This document shows, piece by piece, positions 1 to 7,226 of a stretch of 10,309 nucleotides of DNA. The notes under the pieces are model-generated. The model did not search any database and was not told the origin of the DNA. It worked only from the letters and a program-made list of their open reading frames with translations. Made by a program: the position numbers and the translations under genes. Every line of letters starts with the position of its first letter. Position 1 is the stretch's first letter. Origin of the DNA: an uncultured Alphaproteobacteria bacterium (GTDB lineage: Bacteria > Pseudomonadota > Alphaproteobacteria > Thalassobaculales > Thalassobaculaceae); contig CALIMD010000338.1 in the NCBI GenBank assembly GCA_938028645.1, positions 1 to 10,309 of the forward strand. The letters are read 5' to 3'.

Positions 1-978
1 TGCTCCTTCAGCATCGCCCCTCGCAACATAGCCCCCTGTCAGTATGTTATTGGGTCTTTCCGAATGTAAAACTGGAGCACCACGAACAGTTGCTTCAGCC
101 GGTTTTAATACAGCAGACTCACGCTCCCATTTAATTGGGAAACTGTCTGGTTCAAACTTCCTTAAAGCTTTTGGTTCTCCAACGACCGCAGCAACAGCTT
201 CGCCGGCAAATCTTGTGATATTTTGAGCAAAAATGGGTTGATCTGAAAAACCCGGGATAACACCAAAATGATTTTTTCCAGGCACGTCATCAGCTGTTAA
301 AATATCAATAATACCAGGATTATCCCCCAGAAATTGGGGAATATTGCCAATTGTAAATTTAGCTGAATCAAATGGGGATCTTAAAATATGGATAACTAAT
401 GTTTCTTCGGGGAATTTATCGGCACCAAAAACTTCTTCTCCAGTAACTTTTGGGGCTCCATCAAGACGATTGATCCTTGATCCGACTGCTGTGTTAGAAC
501 AAGTAATTTTCTTTGTTCTTTTGTATTCACCGCTGGTAACCGCCATCACACTTTCTAATATTTTTTTGTATCCTGTGCAGCGACAGAGTACGCCTCCCAA
601 AACATCCTCTATATCTTTGGGTTTCGGGTTTTCCATATGCTTTTGCAACCAATCTGCACTGATAAGCATTCCCGGCATACAAATTCCACATTGACTGGCC
701 CCATAATCCAAAAATGCTTGTTGCATATCTGAGAGTGCCTGACCATCTCCTAACCCCTCTATTGTTGTGATATTGCCACCATCAATTTGTCCCATTGGGA
801 GAAGGCACGAACAACATAAATCCTCATCAAAAATAATAGAACAAGAGCCGCAATCACCAGAGTTACAGCCCACTTTGGTTCCCTTTAATCCGAGCTTATT
901 TCTTAGCACATCGCTTAAGCGATCCATAGGCTCGCAATCTACTTCTACCTTTCTACCATTTAAGTTGAAGGTAATCAT
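1..978 (-). CDS. Fused 2Fe-2S / molybdopterin-binding subunit of a xanthine dehydrogenase-family hydroxylase (partial, C-terminus outside window)
   Basis: Reading the minus strand from the ATG at 978-976 gives 326 open codons running off the left edge. Residues 1-75 form a plant-type ferredoxin domain with C38, C43, C46 and C58 (core GCNSGDCGSC). Residues 80-145 are the second 2Fe-2S domain with C97, C100, C132 and C134 (QCGICMPG and LCRCTGY). After a short linker, residues from about 167 (RLDGAPKVTGEEVFGAD) begin the a/b hammerhead domain of the aldehyde oxidase/xanthine dehydrogenase molybdenum subunit, so small and large subunits are fused in one chain. The start overlaps the stop of the FAD-subunit gene by four bases (ATGA), implying translational coupling. 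Such enzymes hydroxylate N-heterocycles, aldehydes or aromatic compounds using water, passing electrons through the 2Fe-2S clusters to FAD. The order FAD subunit then fused subunit resembles E. coli ygfM-xdhD. The Mo-cofactor residues lie outside the window, so the substrate cannot be judged. Confidence 0.93.
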   Translation of the reverse strand, partial: MITFNLNGRKVEVDCEPMDRLSDVLRNKLGLKGTKVGCNSGDCGSCSIIFDEDLCCSCLLPMGQIDGGNITTIEGLGDGQALSDMQQAFLDYGASQCGICMPGMLISADWLQKHMENPKPKDIEDVLGGVLCRCTGYKKILESVMAVTSGEYKRTKKITCSNTAVGSRINRLDGAPKVTGEEVFGADKFPEETLVIHILRSPFDSAKFTIGNIPQFLGDNPGIIDILTADDVPGKNHFGVIPGFSDQPIFAQNITRFAGEAVAAVVGEPKALRKFEPDSFPIKWERESAVLKPAEATVRGAPVLHSERPNNILTGGYVARGDAEGA

Positions 979-1817
979 TCAGCCTCATCTATATTTTCGA
1001 ATGAAGCGATCGACCGCTGGATAAGAATTTTACTAGCTGTTTTCCTATATGCTGCCGGTGCCCTCAAGTCGGTGATGGGCGTTAAAATATCGAGATGAAC
1101 TTCATCTATCAATTTTATGGCTTCTCTAATAGTTTTACCTGTAATTAGTTTTTCCAATTCAAATAAACGCTTAGCCACCGCAGAGCAGGCCCCAACAGCT
1201 AAAGCGGTCCTTTTAATGGTTCCATTTCTACCGATACTCATTCTCAGGGCAATCATAGTCATGGATATTACCAAGTATTTTCTTATCCCTAGCTTTCTAA
1301 ACACTGAAAAAGATTCCAGATCAGTTTTAGGAACCTTTATGGAAGAAACAATTTCGTCCTGTTTTAGGACAGTTTCACGATTTCCTATTATAAAATCCTT
1401 TAGTGCCACGTCTCGTATGCCATTTACTGAAGCAAGTTCGACACTTGCATTCAGGATCATTAATGCTGGCACTCCGTCAGCCGCCGGGCTTGCATTACAA
1501 ATATTACCGACAATTGTCGCCCTGTTTTGTATTTGAATTGACCCAATTTCAATAGCTGCTTGTTTTAGAGCATTAAAGCTAGGAGGAAGCTTGGTTTTTA
1601 TCAATTCAGTCCAAGTTGTAAGTGCACCTATTTTCCAAAAAGAATCATGTTCGGTTATTCCTTTTAGATTACATATATCAGCCAAATCTATGAAAGAAGC
1701 GTTGATATGTCGCTCCCCTATAGAAGGATAAATATCAGTTCCACCTGCTAGTATTCTCCAGGTATCTTGTGACATTAACGCTATTGCTTCATCAAAGTTT
1801 TTAGGACGGACATACAT
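975..1817 (-). CDS. FAD-binding (medium) subunit of xanthine dehydrogenase-family molybdenum hydroxylase
   Basis: A 280-residue protein of the CoxM/CutM/XdhB type, which holds FAD and passes electrons from the 2Fe-2S clusters to an acceptor. The PCMH-type FAD domain is clear: the pyrophosphate loop LAGGTD at residues 23-28, and the second FAD segment at 91-114 ending TIVGNICNASPAAD. KLGIRKYLVIS at about 175-185 and the C-terminal DLRAPAAYRKTAS at 250-262 match the CO-dehydrogenase flavoprotein C-terminal domain. Length is usual for the family (about 260-290). The ATG at 1817 is the only sensible start, since the nearby ATG at 1813 is out of frame. No good Shine-Dalgarno is visible before it. 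The stop overlaps the next gene (fused 2Fe-2S/Mo subunit) by ATGA, so the two make one complex. The 135 bases upstream to the carboxymuconolactone decarboxylase-family gene hold only a weak 7-bp dyad (CAACATC/GATGTTG, 1863-1909). Confidence 0.95.
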   Translation of the reverse strand: MYVRPKNFDEAIALMSQDTWRILAGGTDIYPSIGERHINASFIDLADICNLKGITEHDSFWKIGALTTWTELIKTKLPPSFNALKQAAIEIGSIQIQNRATIVGNICNASPAADGVPALMILNASVELASVNGIRDVALKDFIIGNRETVLKQDEIVSSIKVPKTDLESFSVFRKLGIRKYLVISMTMIALRMSIGRNGTIKRTALAVGACSAVAKRLFELEKLITGKTIREAIKLIDEVHLDILTPITDLRAPAAYRKTASKILIQRSIASFENIDEAE

Positions 1818-1952
1818 ACACGTTGCTTACTATATTCATTTGCATACAAACGAGTTTAACAGCAACATCCCCGTCGTCAATAAAACAAGCCAATCAAAAA
1901 ACGATGTTGGAGCTAGTAACCAGCTTGTAAGATTTTAAAAAAAGAAAATTAA

Positions 1953-2333
1953 TTAAATACCCTTTTCTTTGAACACCTCACGTGCTTGACGGAAACCATC
2001 AACGGCACATGGAAATCCAGCGTAACCTCCAACCTGAATAAGAATTTCAGCAATTTCATCTTTTGAAACTCCATTATTGATAGCTCCCTCAAGATGCAGT
2101 CTGAATTCATGGGGGCGGCCTAATGCAGCTAGCATGGCAATATTAATCATACTGCGCGTTTTGAGAGGTAATCCTTCTCTGCCCCAAATTGCGCCCCATG
2201 CATGGGTGGTTATAAATTCTTGTAATTTCATGCCAAATTCGTCGGCATTATTTATAGAATTTTTTACATAATCTTCACCCAAAACAGTTTTTCTTGTCTC
2301 AAGTCCTTGGTCAAATAAATCTTTGGTGTCCAT
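1953..2333 (-). CDS. Carboxymuconolactone decarboxylase (CMD) family protein, PcaC-like
   Basis: A 126-residue protein from the ATG at 2333. An in-frame ATG four codons upstream (2345) would give 130 residues, but the sequence GGAG six bases before the 2333 ATG is a proper ribosome-binding site and lies inside that extension, so the shorter form is preferred. The chain follows PcaC (gamma-carboxymuconolactone decarboxylase, beta-ketoadipate pathway) along its length: the AWGxIW block at 45-50 (AWGAIW; AWGDIW in PcaC from memory), TRSMINIAML at 59-68, FRLHL at 77-81, NNGVSKDEI at 86-94, and LIQVGGYAGFP at 98-108 where PcaC has a Y-C-G-I-P motif. None of the other pca genes are present. The Asp-to-Ala change in AWGDIW and the altered YCGIP motif warn that it may decarboxylate or hydrolyse a different lactone-like substrate. 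It is downstream of the mandelate racemase-like gene on the same strand, separated by a hairpin. Confidence 0.88.
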   Translation of the reverse strand: MDTKDLFDQGLETRKTVLGEDYVKNSINNADEFGMKLQEFITTHAWGAIWGREGLPLKTRSMINIAMLAALGRPHEFRLHLEGAINNGVSKDEIAEILIQVGGYAGFPCAVDGFRQAREVFKEKGI

Positions 2334-2375
2334 TTTTATCTCCATTGATAATTAAGTATTGAATTCAATAAACAT

Positions 2376-2399
2376 ATTTCAGAGTGCTCACTCTGAAAT
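2376..2399 (-). terminator. Hairpin between the enolase-superfamily and CMD genes (terminator or attenuator candidate)
   Basis: A perfect 11-bp inverted repeat, ATTTCAGAGTG and CACTCTGAAAT, with a two-base centre (in RNA more likely a 10-bp stem or shorter with a four-base loop). It begins directly after the TAA stop of the upstream gene on the minus strand. An outer CAATAA/TTATTG pairing (2365-2405) could extend the stem past a four-base bulge. In the minus direction the hairpin is followed by a T-rich but not pure-T stretch, so it may reduce rather than end transcription into the CMD gene, or protect the 3' end of the upstream message. Confidence 0.55.
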
Positions 2400-3509
2400 T
2401 TATTGAAGCGTTTCAAATGACTTTGATTTAATCAAGTCAAAATCAATATTGGCTCCTAAGCCCGGCACATCAGGGGCTGTTATCATGCCATTTGAGTCTG
2501 GATTGAGGTCATCTACTATTCCATATTTTTGAGCACCGGAAGGTAAGAGGACTTCAAAAAAAGTAGTGTTTTTAATTGCTAAAATAACATGAAGGTTTGC
2601 CCAATTATTTAACGAATTACCACCATGATGAATTTCATAGTTCATACCAAATGCTTCCGCTAAGTGAGCCGTTTTCATCAATGCTGTGATACCGCCTTTA
2701 ACGGCAACGTCTCCTCTAAGATAGTCTGTAGCTTTGTTGATGATCCAAGGTGCGTAATTGGTAAACCCACCTGGTGAGTATTCAGTCGCCATCAGCGGAA
2801 TAGAAAGCTTTTCCCGAAGTTTTATGCACCCCATGAGATCGTCATCAGCTAATGGGTCTTCATACCAAAAGAAGCCCAGTTCTTCTATCGCTCGGCCGAC
2901 TTTTATAGCATGATCATAGGTATAAGCCCACGTAGAATCTAGCATAATATCAAAATCTTGACCAACCGATTTACGAACCTGCTTGCAAACCTCTATGTCC
3001 TTTCGCCAAATTGTTGGCGGGTGTATTTTATAGGCAGCCCACCCATCTTTTTTATATTGCAGTGCCTCTTCCGCATACTCTTCTGGCTCAGACAAGATGG
3101 CAGAGGACGCATAGGCTGGAATTTGAGTTCTAAAACCGCCCAACAACTTGTACAACGGCACTCCAGCAGCCTTTGCAGCTATATCGTGCAACGCAACATC
3201 GATAGCCCCAATTGATCGCAGTGTTACTTTACGGTTTTGTTTCCACATATTCTGGTATATTTTTTCGCGATCCAGCGGATCTTCCCCCATAACTAGGGGT
3301 TTTAGGAACTGCATTAATCCTTTGCAATCCACTTCTGCGCTATAAGTTGCAGATCCAAGAAAAGCATATCCATCAATACCATCGTCAGTTCGAATTTTTA
3401 AAAGGCCAAGCGCAGTCTCGCCTGTCAGATTGCTTGAACCAGCAGCATATTTGGTTACAGGAATATCATTCCACTTGAATAATGTTAGGGTAAGATCGTC
3501 AATTTTCAT
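2400..3509 (-). CDS. Mandelate racemase/muconate lactonizing enzyme family protein (enolase superfamily, probable acid-sugar dehydratase)
   Basis: From the ATG at 3509 this is a 369-residue protein. An in-frame GTG two codons upstream (3515) is possible, but AGGA sits only three bases before it and nine bases before the ATG, favouring the ATG. The N-terminal capping domain (about 1-120) is followed by the TIM barrel. Visible active-site features are K161-x-H163 on the second strand (YKIHPP), metal ligands D191 (MLDSTW), E217 (FWYEDPL) and E243 (ATEYSP), then D267 (RGDVAVKGG), H294/H295 (EIHHGGNS) and E319 (FFEVLLP). The Asp-His pair with a terminal Glu is the mandelate racemase subgroup pattern. 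Members abstract the proton alpha to a carboxylate, most often to dehydrate acid sugars to 2-keto-3-deoxy acids. KxH instead of the KxK of mandelate racemase means the substrate cannot be assigned. It is divergent from the TcuA-like flavoprotein gene (3762), with which it may share regulation. Confidence 0.93.
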   Translation of the reverse strand: MKIDDLTLTLFKWNDIPVTKYAAGSSNLTGETALGLLKIRTDDGIDGYAFLGSATYSAEVDCKGLMQFLKPLVMGEDPLDREKIYQNMWKQNRKVTLRSIGAIDVALHDIAAKAAGVPLYKLLGGFRTQIPAYASSAILSEPEEYAEEALQYKKDGWAAYKIHPPTIWRKDIEVCKQVRKSVGQDFDIMLDSTWAYTYDHAIKVGRAIEELGFFWYEDPLADDDLMGCIKLREKLSIPLMATEYSPGGFTNYAPWIINKATDYLRGDVAVKGGITALMKTAHLAEAFGMNYEIHHGGNSLNNWANLHVILAIKNTTFFEVLLPSGAQKYGIVDDLNPDSNGMITAPDVPGLGANIDFDLIKSKSFETLQ

Positions 3510-3761
3510 TGGCACGCTTCCTCAGATTGTTTTGTGATTTGAGTTAACGCTTTAATGCTGCTTCTATAAAGCCGAAAGGTCTAGCGGAAATATCATAAAG
3601 CATATCTTTATCCGATCGTGGATTGATGCTTAAGGCTCTAGATTATTCACAGGAGGAATTCAAAATCACAGAACTGTAATGAATCGACTTCATATATTTC
3701 ACTAATGGTAATATTACGGTATTTATTTAGAGAGTTTACGCAAAACCCAGAGGGGGGAAAA
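3510..3761. promoter_or_regulatory. Divergent intergenic regulatory region between enolase-superfamily gene and flavoprotein gene
   Basis: These 252 bases separate two outward-reading genes and must hold at least one promoter for each. A perfect 6-bp dyad with a five-base centre, ATAAAG-CATAT-CTTTAT (3595-3611), looks like a possible operator half-site pair. CGATCG follows at 3613-3618. An isolated strong Shine-Dalgarno sequence AGGAGG (3651-3656) has no normal start codon at proper distance. The nearest ATG is at 3679 and opens only a nine-codon frame. No convincing -35/-10 pair was found by eye. Confidence 0.4.
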
Positions 3762-5261
3762 ATGGATTACGACGTTGTTGTGATAGGTGCTGGAAACGCA
3801 GCCATGTGTTCTGCTTTAGCAGCAGAAGAAGTAGGTGCGAAAGTCCTTGTTTTAGAAGCGGCAACGGAAGAACTCGGCGGAGGAAACACTCGTTATACTG
3901 CAGGTGCTATTCGCACCGTTTACAATGGCGTTGACGACCTTAGAGAACTAATGCCCGACCTCACAGACGCCGAGTGCGACATAACAGACTTTGGAACCTA
4001 TACGGAGGATCAGTTTTTCGATGATATGTTTCGTGTCACAGAGTACAGAACTGATCCCGAACTTGTCGAAATCCTAGTAAAAAATAGTTTCAATACGCTT
4101 AAATGGATGCGTAAAAAAGGCATACGGTTCGCGCCTATTTGGGGGCGTCAAGCATTTAAGGTAGACGGACGGTTTGTTTTTTGGGGAGGACTTACCGTAG
4201 AGGCATACGGCGGGGGACCCGGGCTTTGTGAAGCACTCTGGGAATCAGCAAAAAAACGCGGGATAGAGATTTTATTCGAAGCTAGAGCTTTAGACCTTAT
4301 TACTGATGGAAATCAAGTAACGGGAGTAAAGGTCCGGCACAAAGGCAAAATCGAGGATATAGGCGCCAAGTCAGTAGTATTAGCCTCTGGCGGTTTCCAA
4401 GCCAATACTGAATGGCGAACGCGATATCTTGGGCCCGGCTGGGATTTGGCTAAAGTCCGGGGCACCCCCTACAATGTCGGGGATGGTATTCGAATGGCGA
4501 CAGATATTGGCGCAAGCACCAAAGGAAACTGGTCCGGATGCCACGCGGTAGGATGGGAGCGAAATGCACCTGAATTTGGCGACCTATCTGTTGGTGATGC
4601 TTTCCAGAAGCACAGTTATCCCTTTGGAATAATGGTCAATGCTACAGGAAGGCGTTTTGTGGATGAAGGGGCCGATTTTCGTAATTATACGTATGCGAAA
4701 TATGGTCGTGTTATTCTTAATCAACCCAACCAATTTGCCTGGCAAATCTTTGACCAGAAAGTTACCCATCTTTTGAGAGATGAATATCGTATCAAACAGG
4801 TAACAAAAGTTACTGGTAATACAATAGAGGATTTAGCAAGTAAGTTAGAAGGTGTTGATGCAGTCGCCTTGGTAGACGAAATAAAGCAATGGAACGCGGC
4901 AGTCCAACAAGACAAGCCCTTTAACCCAAATATAAAGGATGGACGAGGCACAAACGGGCTTGATATTCCAAAGTCCAACTGGGCAAATACCTTAGACGAA
5001 GGTCCTTTTGAAGCATACCAGATCACATGTGGTATAACGTTCACGTTTGGTGGTGTTCGCATTGATGGTAATGCGCAGGTTCAGAATACGGATTATCAAC
5101 CTATTGAAGGTTTATTCGCTGCCGGTGAGATGGTTGGTGGGATCTTCTACTTTAATTATCCTGGTGGTAGCGGGTTAATTAATGGAGCAGTGTTTGGAAA
5201 AATAGCTGGAGAATCAGCGGGACGAGCCGCAGTAGGGGAACACCGCTCCGCCGCTGAGTGA
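3762..5261 (+). CDS. FAD-dependent dehydrogenase, TcuA/CobZ-like (fumarate reductase/succinate dehydrogenase flavoprotein family)
   Basis: A 499-residue flavoprotein from the ATG at 3762, which has a strong AGAGGGGGG ribosome-binding site four bases upstream. An in-frame ATG at 3705 would add 19 unconserved residues and is rejected. The Rossmann fold starts at once: DVVVIGAGNAA (4-14) with E32 ending the second strand, then GGGNTRYTAG (39-48), the usual GGN-S/T-R-x-T-A-G loop of tricarballylate dehydrogenase TcuA and CobZ. The substrate domain carries GRRFVDEGADFRNYTYAKYG, and the C-terminal FAD loop is PGGSGLINGAVFGKIAG. Family members oxidise or reduce a carbon-carbon single/double bond next to carboxylates, or act as ketosteroid-type dehydrogenases. 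TcuA oxidises tricarballylate to cis-aconitate, but its membrane partner TcuB is not next to this gene, so the substrate is open. It is divergent from the mandelate racemase-like gene and convergent with the sulfurtransferase gene. Confidence 0.92.
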   Translation: MDYDVVVIGAGNAAMCSALAAEEVGAKVLVLEAATEELGGGNTRYTAGAIRTVYNGVDDLRELMPDLTDAECDITDFGTYTEDQFFDDMFRVTEYRTDPELVEILVKNSFNTLKWMRKKGIRFAPIWGRQAFKVDGRFVFWGGLTVEAYGGGPGLCEALWESAKKRGIEILFEARALDLITDGNQVTGVKVRHKGKIEDIGAKSVVLASGGFQANTEWRTRYLGPGWDLAKVRGTPYNVGDGIRMATDIGASTKGNWSGCHAVGWERNAPEFGDLSVGDAFQKHSYPFGIMVNATGRRFVDEGADFRNYTYAKYGRVILNQPNQFAWQIFDQKVTHLLRDEYRIKQVTKVTGNTIEDLASKLEGVDAVALVDEIKQWNAAVQQDKPFNPNIKDGRGTNGLDIPKSNWANTLDEGPFEAYQITCGITFTFGGVRIDGNAQVQNTDYQPIEGLFAAGEMVGGIFYFNYPGGSGLINGAVFGKIAGESAGRAAVGEHRSAAE

Positions 5262-5283
5262 CGAATTCCACGCGTATAACAAG

Positions 5284-5319
5284 TAGTATATTAGAGAAAC
5301 TATTTTCTTTAATATACTA
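5284..5319. terminator. Bidirectional hairpin between convergent flavoprotein and sulfurtransferase genes
   Basis: TAGTATATTAGAGAAA and TTTCTTTAATATACTA pair over 16 bp, with one internal G opposite T that is a wobble in the plus-strand RNA and an A-C mismatch in the minus-strand RNA. The loop is the tetranucleotide CTAT. It lies 22 bases after the plus-strand flavoprotein stop, and its right arm contains the TAG stop of the minus-strand sulfurtransferase gene. The stem is very AT-rich and lacks a clean T tract after it on either strand, so it is terminator-like rather than a textbook Rho-independent terminator. Its placement between two convergent gene ends fits that role. Confidence 0.6.
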
Positions 5320-6201
5320 TCCCGTTTCCATAGGTAAGCTCTCATCATTAGCCCACTCAGACATGGAGTTGTCGTAGAGGGCCACGTTCTCATAACCCAA
5401 CATAAAAAGGAGCATTGCAGTAGCGCTAGCCGCTATACCACCGCCGCAATAAGTCAATATCCGTTCCGCCTTGTCCACTCCTACGTCTTGGAACATCTGA
5501 GCGATTTCATCTGGCGATAAAAACATGTTGGTATCCGGATTTATAAGATTAGATGTGGGTACATTTTCACTTTTGGAGATCCGACCTGGACGCCCATATA
5601 TTGTTCCACCAGCAGCCGTGTGTTGCGCTTTTGACAGAGCGTTGATTGTACAAACAGAATGATCATCAATAGCTTTTTGCACCTCATCTTTATTCGCTAT
5701 GAGGCCGGGTTGTAAATTGGCCGTGAAAGTAGTCGGTAGATATTGAGCGGGTTTTGTGGATACTGGGTACCCTTTTTGCTGCCAATGTATGAGGCCTCCA
5801 TCCAACACCTTGGCATTGTCAAAACCAAAGGTTTTTAGCATCCACCAAATTCTGGTCGCCCATTGCGGAGAGGTCGTGCTATACAAAATTACTGTATTAG
5901 TATCCCCTAATCCCTTCTTACTAACGGATGCGGCAAAATCTTCTCCACGAGGAAAGGTAAAACGTAATTCACTATTTTTATCGGAGAGTTCTTCTTGTAA
6001 ATCCAGAAAATCTGCTCCCGGTATATGCGCTTTATTGTAGTCATCTCGACCACTCCCGACTGTGTATGTCTTTGTCGGGTGAGGTAAAAGATGGGCAGTG
6101 CAGTCATATATTCTAAGGTTAGTGTCTTGCAAATTATCAAACAACCACTCTGCCGTTACTAGGTATTGTGGGTGTTTAAAGTTATCATTGCCTTTTAACA
6201 T
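5317..6201 (-). CDS. Two-domain rhodanese-type sulfurtransferase (thiosulfate / 3-mercaptopyruvate sulfurtransferase family)
   Basis: A 294-residue cytoplasmic protein with no signal peptide, the usual length for tandem-rhodanese enzymes such as SseA. The N-terminal, catalytically silent repeat (about 12-147) shows YLVTAEWL, HIPGADFLDL at 59-68, RIWWMLKTFG at 117-126 and KVLDGG at 131-136. The C-terminal repeat (about 165-290) carries the catalytic cysteine C252 in the loop CGGGIAAS. Known 3-mercaptopyruvate enzymes have CGSGVTA and thiosulfate enzymes CRKGVTA. The uncharged loop here is nearer the mercaptopyruvate type, but the donor is not settled. ATG at 6201 follows GGGA seven bases upstream. 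It diverges from the DMT transporter with 94 bases between starts, and its stop codon sits in the hairpin at 5284-5319. No obvious pathway link to the catabolic neighbours. Confidence 0.92.
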   Translation of the reverse strand: MLKGNDNFKHPQYLVTAEWLFDNLQDTNLRIYDCTAHLLPHPTKTYTVGSGRDDYNKAHIPGADFLDLQEELSDKNSELRFTFPRGEDFAASVSKKGLGDTNTVILYSTTSPQWATRIWWMLKTFGFDNAKVLDGGLIHWQQKGYPVSTKPAQYLPTTFTANLQPGLIANKDEVQKAIDDHSVCTINALSKAQHTAAGGTIYGRPGRISKSENVPTSNLINPDTNMFLSPDEIAQMFQDVGVDKAERILTYCGGGIAASATAMLLFMLGYENVALYDNSMSEWANDESLPMETG

Positions 6202-6235
6202 TTTTGCGTCCCATAGAGGTTTTAGATTTATTAGG

Positions 6236-6265
6236 TGTAAACTTTTTCTAGCTGGATTTTATAAT
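6236..6265 (+). promoter_or_regulatory. Candidate sigma70-type promoter for the DMT transporter gene
   Basis: A perfect TATAAT lies at 6260-6265, 18 bases after a poor -35 match (TGTAAA, 6236-6241). If it is the -10 box, transcription would start near 6272, downstream of the possible ATG at 6266, which favours the ATG at 6296 as the real start of the transporter. The -35 is weak and the call rests mainly on the -10 box. Confidence 0.35.
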
Positions 6266-6295
6266 ATGCTAATTTTCGAAAACGCTCGAATAAAA

Positions 6296-7171
6296 ATGGC
6301 TAAATTACCCTATAATGTTCAAGGAATAATTTGGATGGGCCTGGCGGGGCTCATTTTTGCATCTTTTATGGGAATTGTTCGGCACGTTGGGACCTCTCTA
6401 AATCCGGTTCAAGTGGCCTTTCTGCGCTATGGATTAGGTTTAATTTTCATGCTCCCATTTTTTCTTCAATTAAGCATCATTGATGTTAAAAAAGCGCGCT
6501 TTTCTTTACATTTAATACGCGGACTACTTCACTCTATTGGCGTGATGTGTTGGTTCTACGCGATGAGTCGAATTCCGATAGCTGATGTAACAGCTATTGG
6601 TTTCACTGGACCTGTCTTCGCTACGATTGGTGCAGCTGTTTTCCTTGGTGAGGTCGTCCGGACAAGAAGAATTTTAGCTGTCTTTATTGGGCTATTGGGT
6701 GCCGTGATAATTTTACGTCCCGGTTTTACAGAAATTGAGTTAGGGGCACTTCTAATGCTAATCGCCGCACCAGTTTTTGCAATATCCGATTTACTTTCAA
6801 AAGTGCTGACCCGTCAAGAGAGCCCATCCGCTCTGGTAGCCTATCTTTCAGTTTTTGTAACTTTGACGATCATGGGTCCTGCTTTGTATGTATGGCAGTG
6901 GCCTACATGGGAAGAATGGGCGTGGATGTTTTTAACAGCAGGATTAGCCACATTGGGACACCTTTGCATGATTAAAGGAGTTAAAATTGCGGAGTTATCT
7001 GCGCTTCAACCCATTAAATTCTTGCAGTTGTTCTGGGCTGCCCTGATCGGTTATTTAATTTTTTCAGAGGTGCCAGAAATATGGACCTGGATTGGGTCAG
7101 CCATAATTATCGCAAGCTCAACTTATATTGCTCATAGAGAAGCCGTTGCAAGACGAAAAACTCGCTTTTAG
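6296..7171 (+). CDS. DMT superfamily (EamA domain) membrane transporter
   Basis: A 291-residue inner-membrane protein with about ten hydrophobic segments arranged as two EamA repeats. The first repeat starts at VQGIIWMGLAGLIFASFMG with the typical R-containing segment QVAFLRYGLGLIFMLPFF. The second begins around ELGALLMLIAAPVFAISDLLSK, and the chain ends in a positively charged tail (HREAVARRKTRF), as is common in the family. The start is taken at the ATG at 6296, where family-like sequence (MAKLPYNVQG) begins. An in-frame ATG at 6266 would add ten residues. The frame stays open upstream to 6098, but that part lies antisense to the sulfurtransferase gene and is not coding. Family members export amino acids, metabolites or drugs, and substrate cannot be read from sequence. 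Its place in a catabolic island hints at a metabolite carrier. Confidence 0.9.
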   Translation: MAKLPYNVQGIIWMGLAGLIFASFMGIVRHVGTSLNPVQVAFLRYGLGLIFMLPFFLQLSIIDVKKARFSLHLIRGLLHSIGVMCWFYAMSRIPIADVTAIGFTGPVFATIGAAVFLGEVVRTRRILAVFIGLLGAVIILRPGFTEIELGALLMLIAAPVFAISDLLSKVLTRQESPSALVAYLSVFVTLTIMGPALYVWQWPTWEEWAWMFLTAGLATLGHLCMIKGVKIAELSALQPIKFLQLFWAALIGYLIFSEVPEIWTWIGSAIIIASSTYIAHREAVARRKTRF

Positions 7172-7226
7172 GAAGGGAGATTTCTTTTAAACCACATAAT
7201 CGATGTTGCAAAAACTATGCAGTACA

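Noticed and set aside
344..1024. Plus-strand frames of 116 and 85 codons at the left end
   Set aside because: The minus strand here encodes an unbroken protein with two complete sets of 2Fe-2S cysteines, so the plus frames are shadows.
1117..1536. 139-codon plus-strand frame inside the FAD subunit gene
   Set aside because: It is the antisense shadow of a gene with clear FAD-binding motifs, and shows no family features.
1863..1909. CAACATC/GATGTTG pairing upstream of the FAD subunit gene
   Set aside because: Seven base pairs across a 33-base loop are expected by chance.
3705..3761. N-terminal extension of the flavoprotein from ATG 3705
   Set aside because: The 19 added residues lie before the Rossmann strand and look unconserved, and the ATG at 3762 has a far better ribosome-binding site.
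4721..5062. 113-codon minus-strand frame in the flavoprotein gene
   Set aside because: Antisense shadow; the plus frame carries the conserved substrate and FAD motifs.
6098..6295. Upstream part of the transporter reading frame
   Set aside because: It is antisense to the sulfurtransferase gene over most of its length, and EamA-like sequence starts only at 6296 (or ten residues earlier, at 6266).
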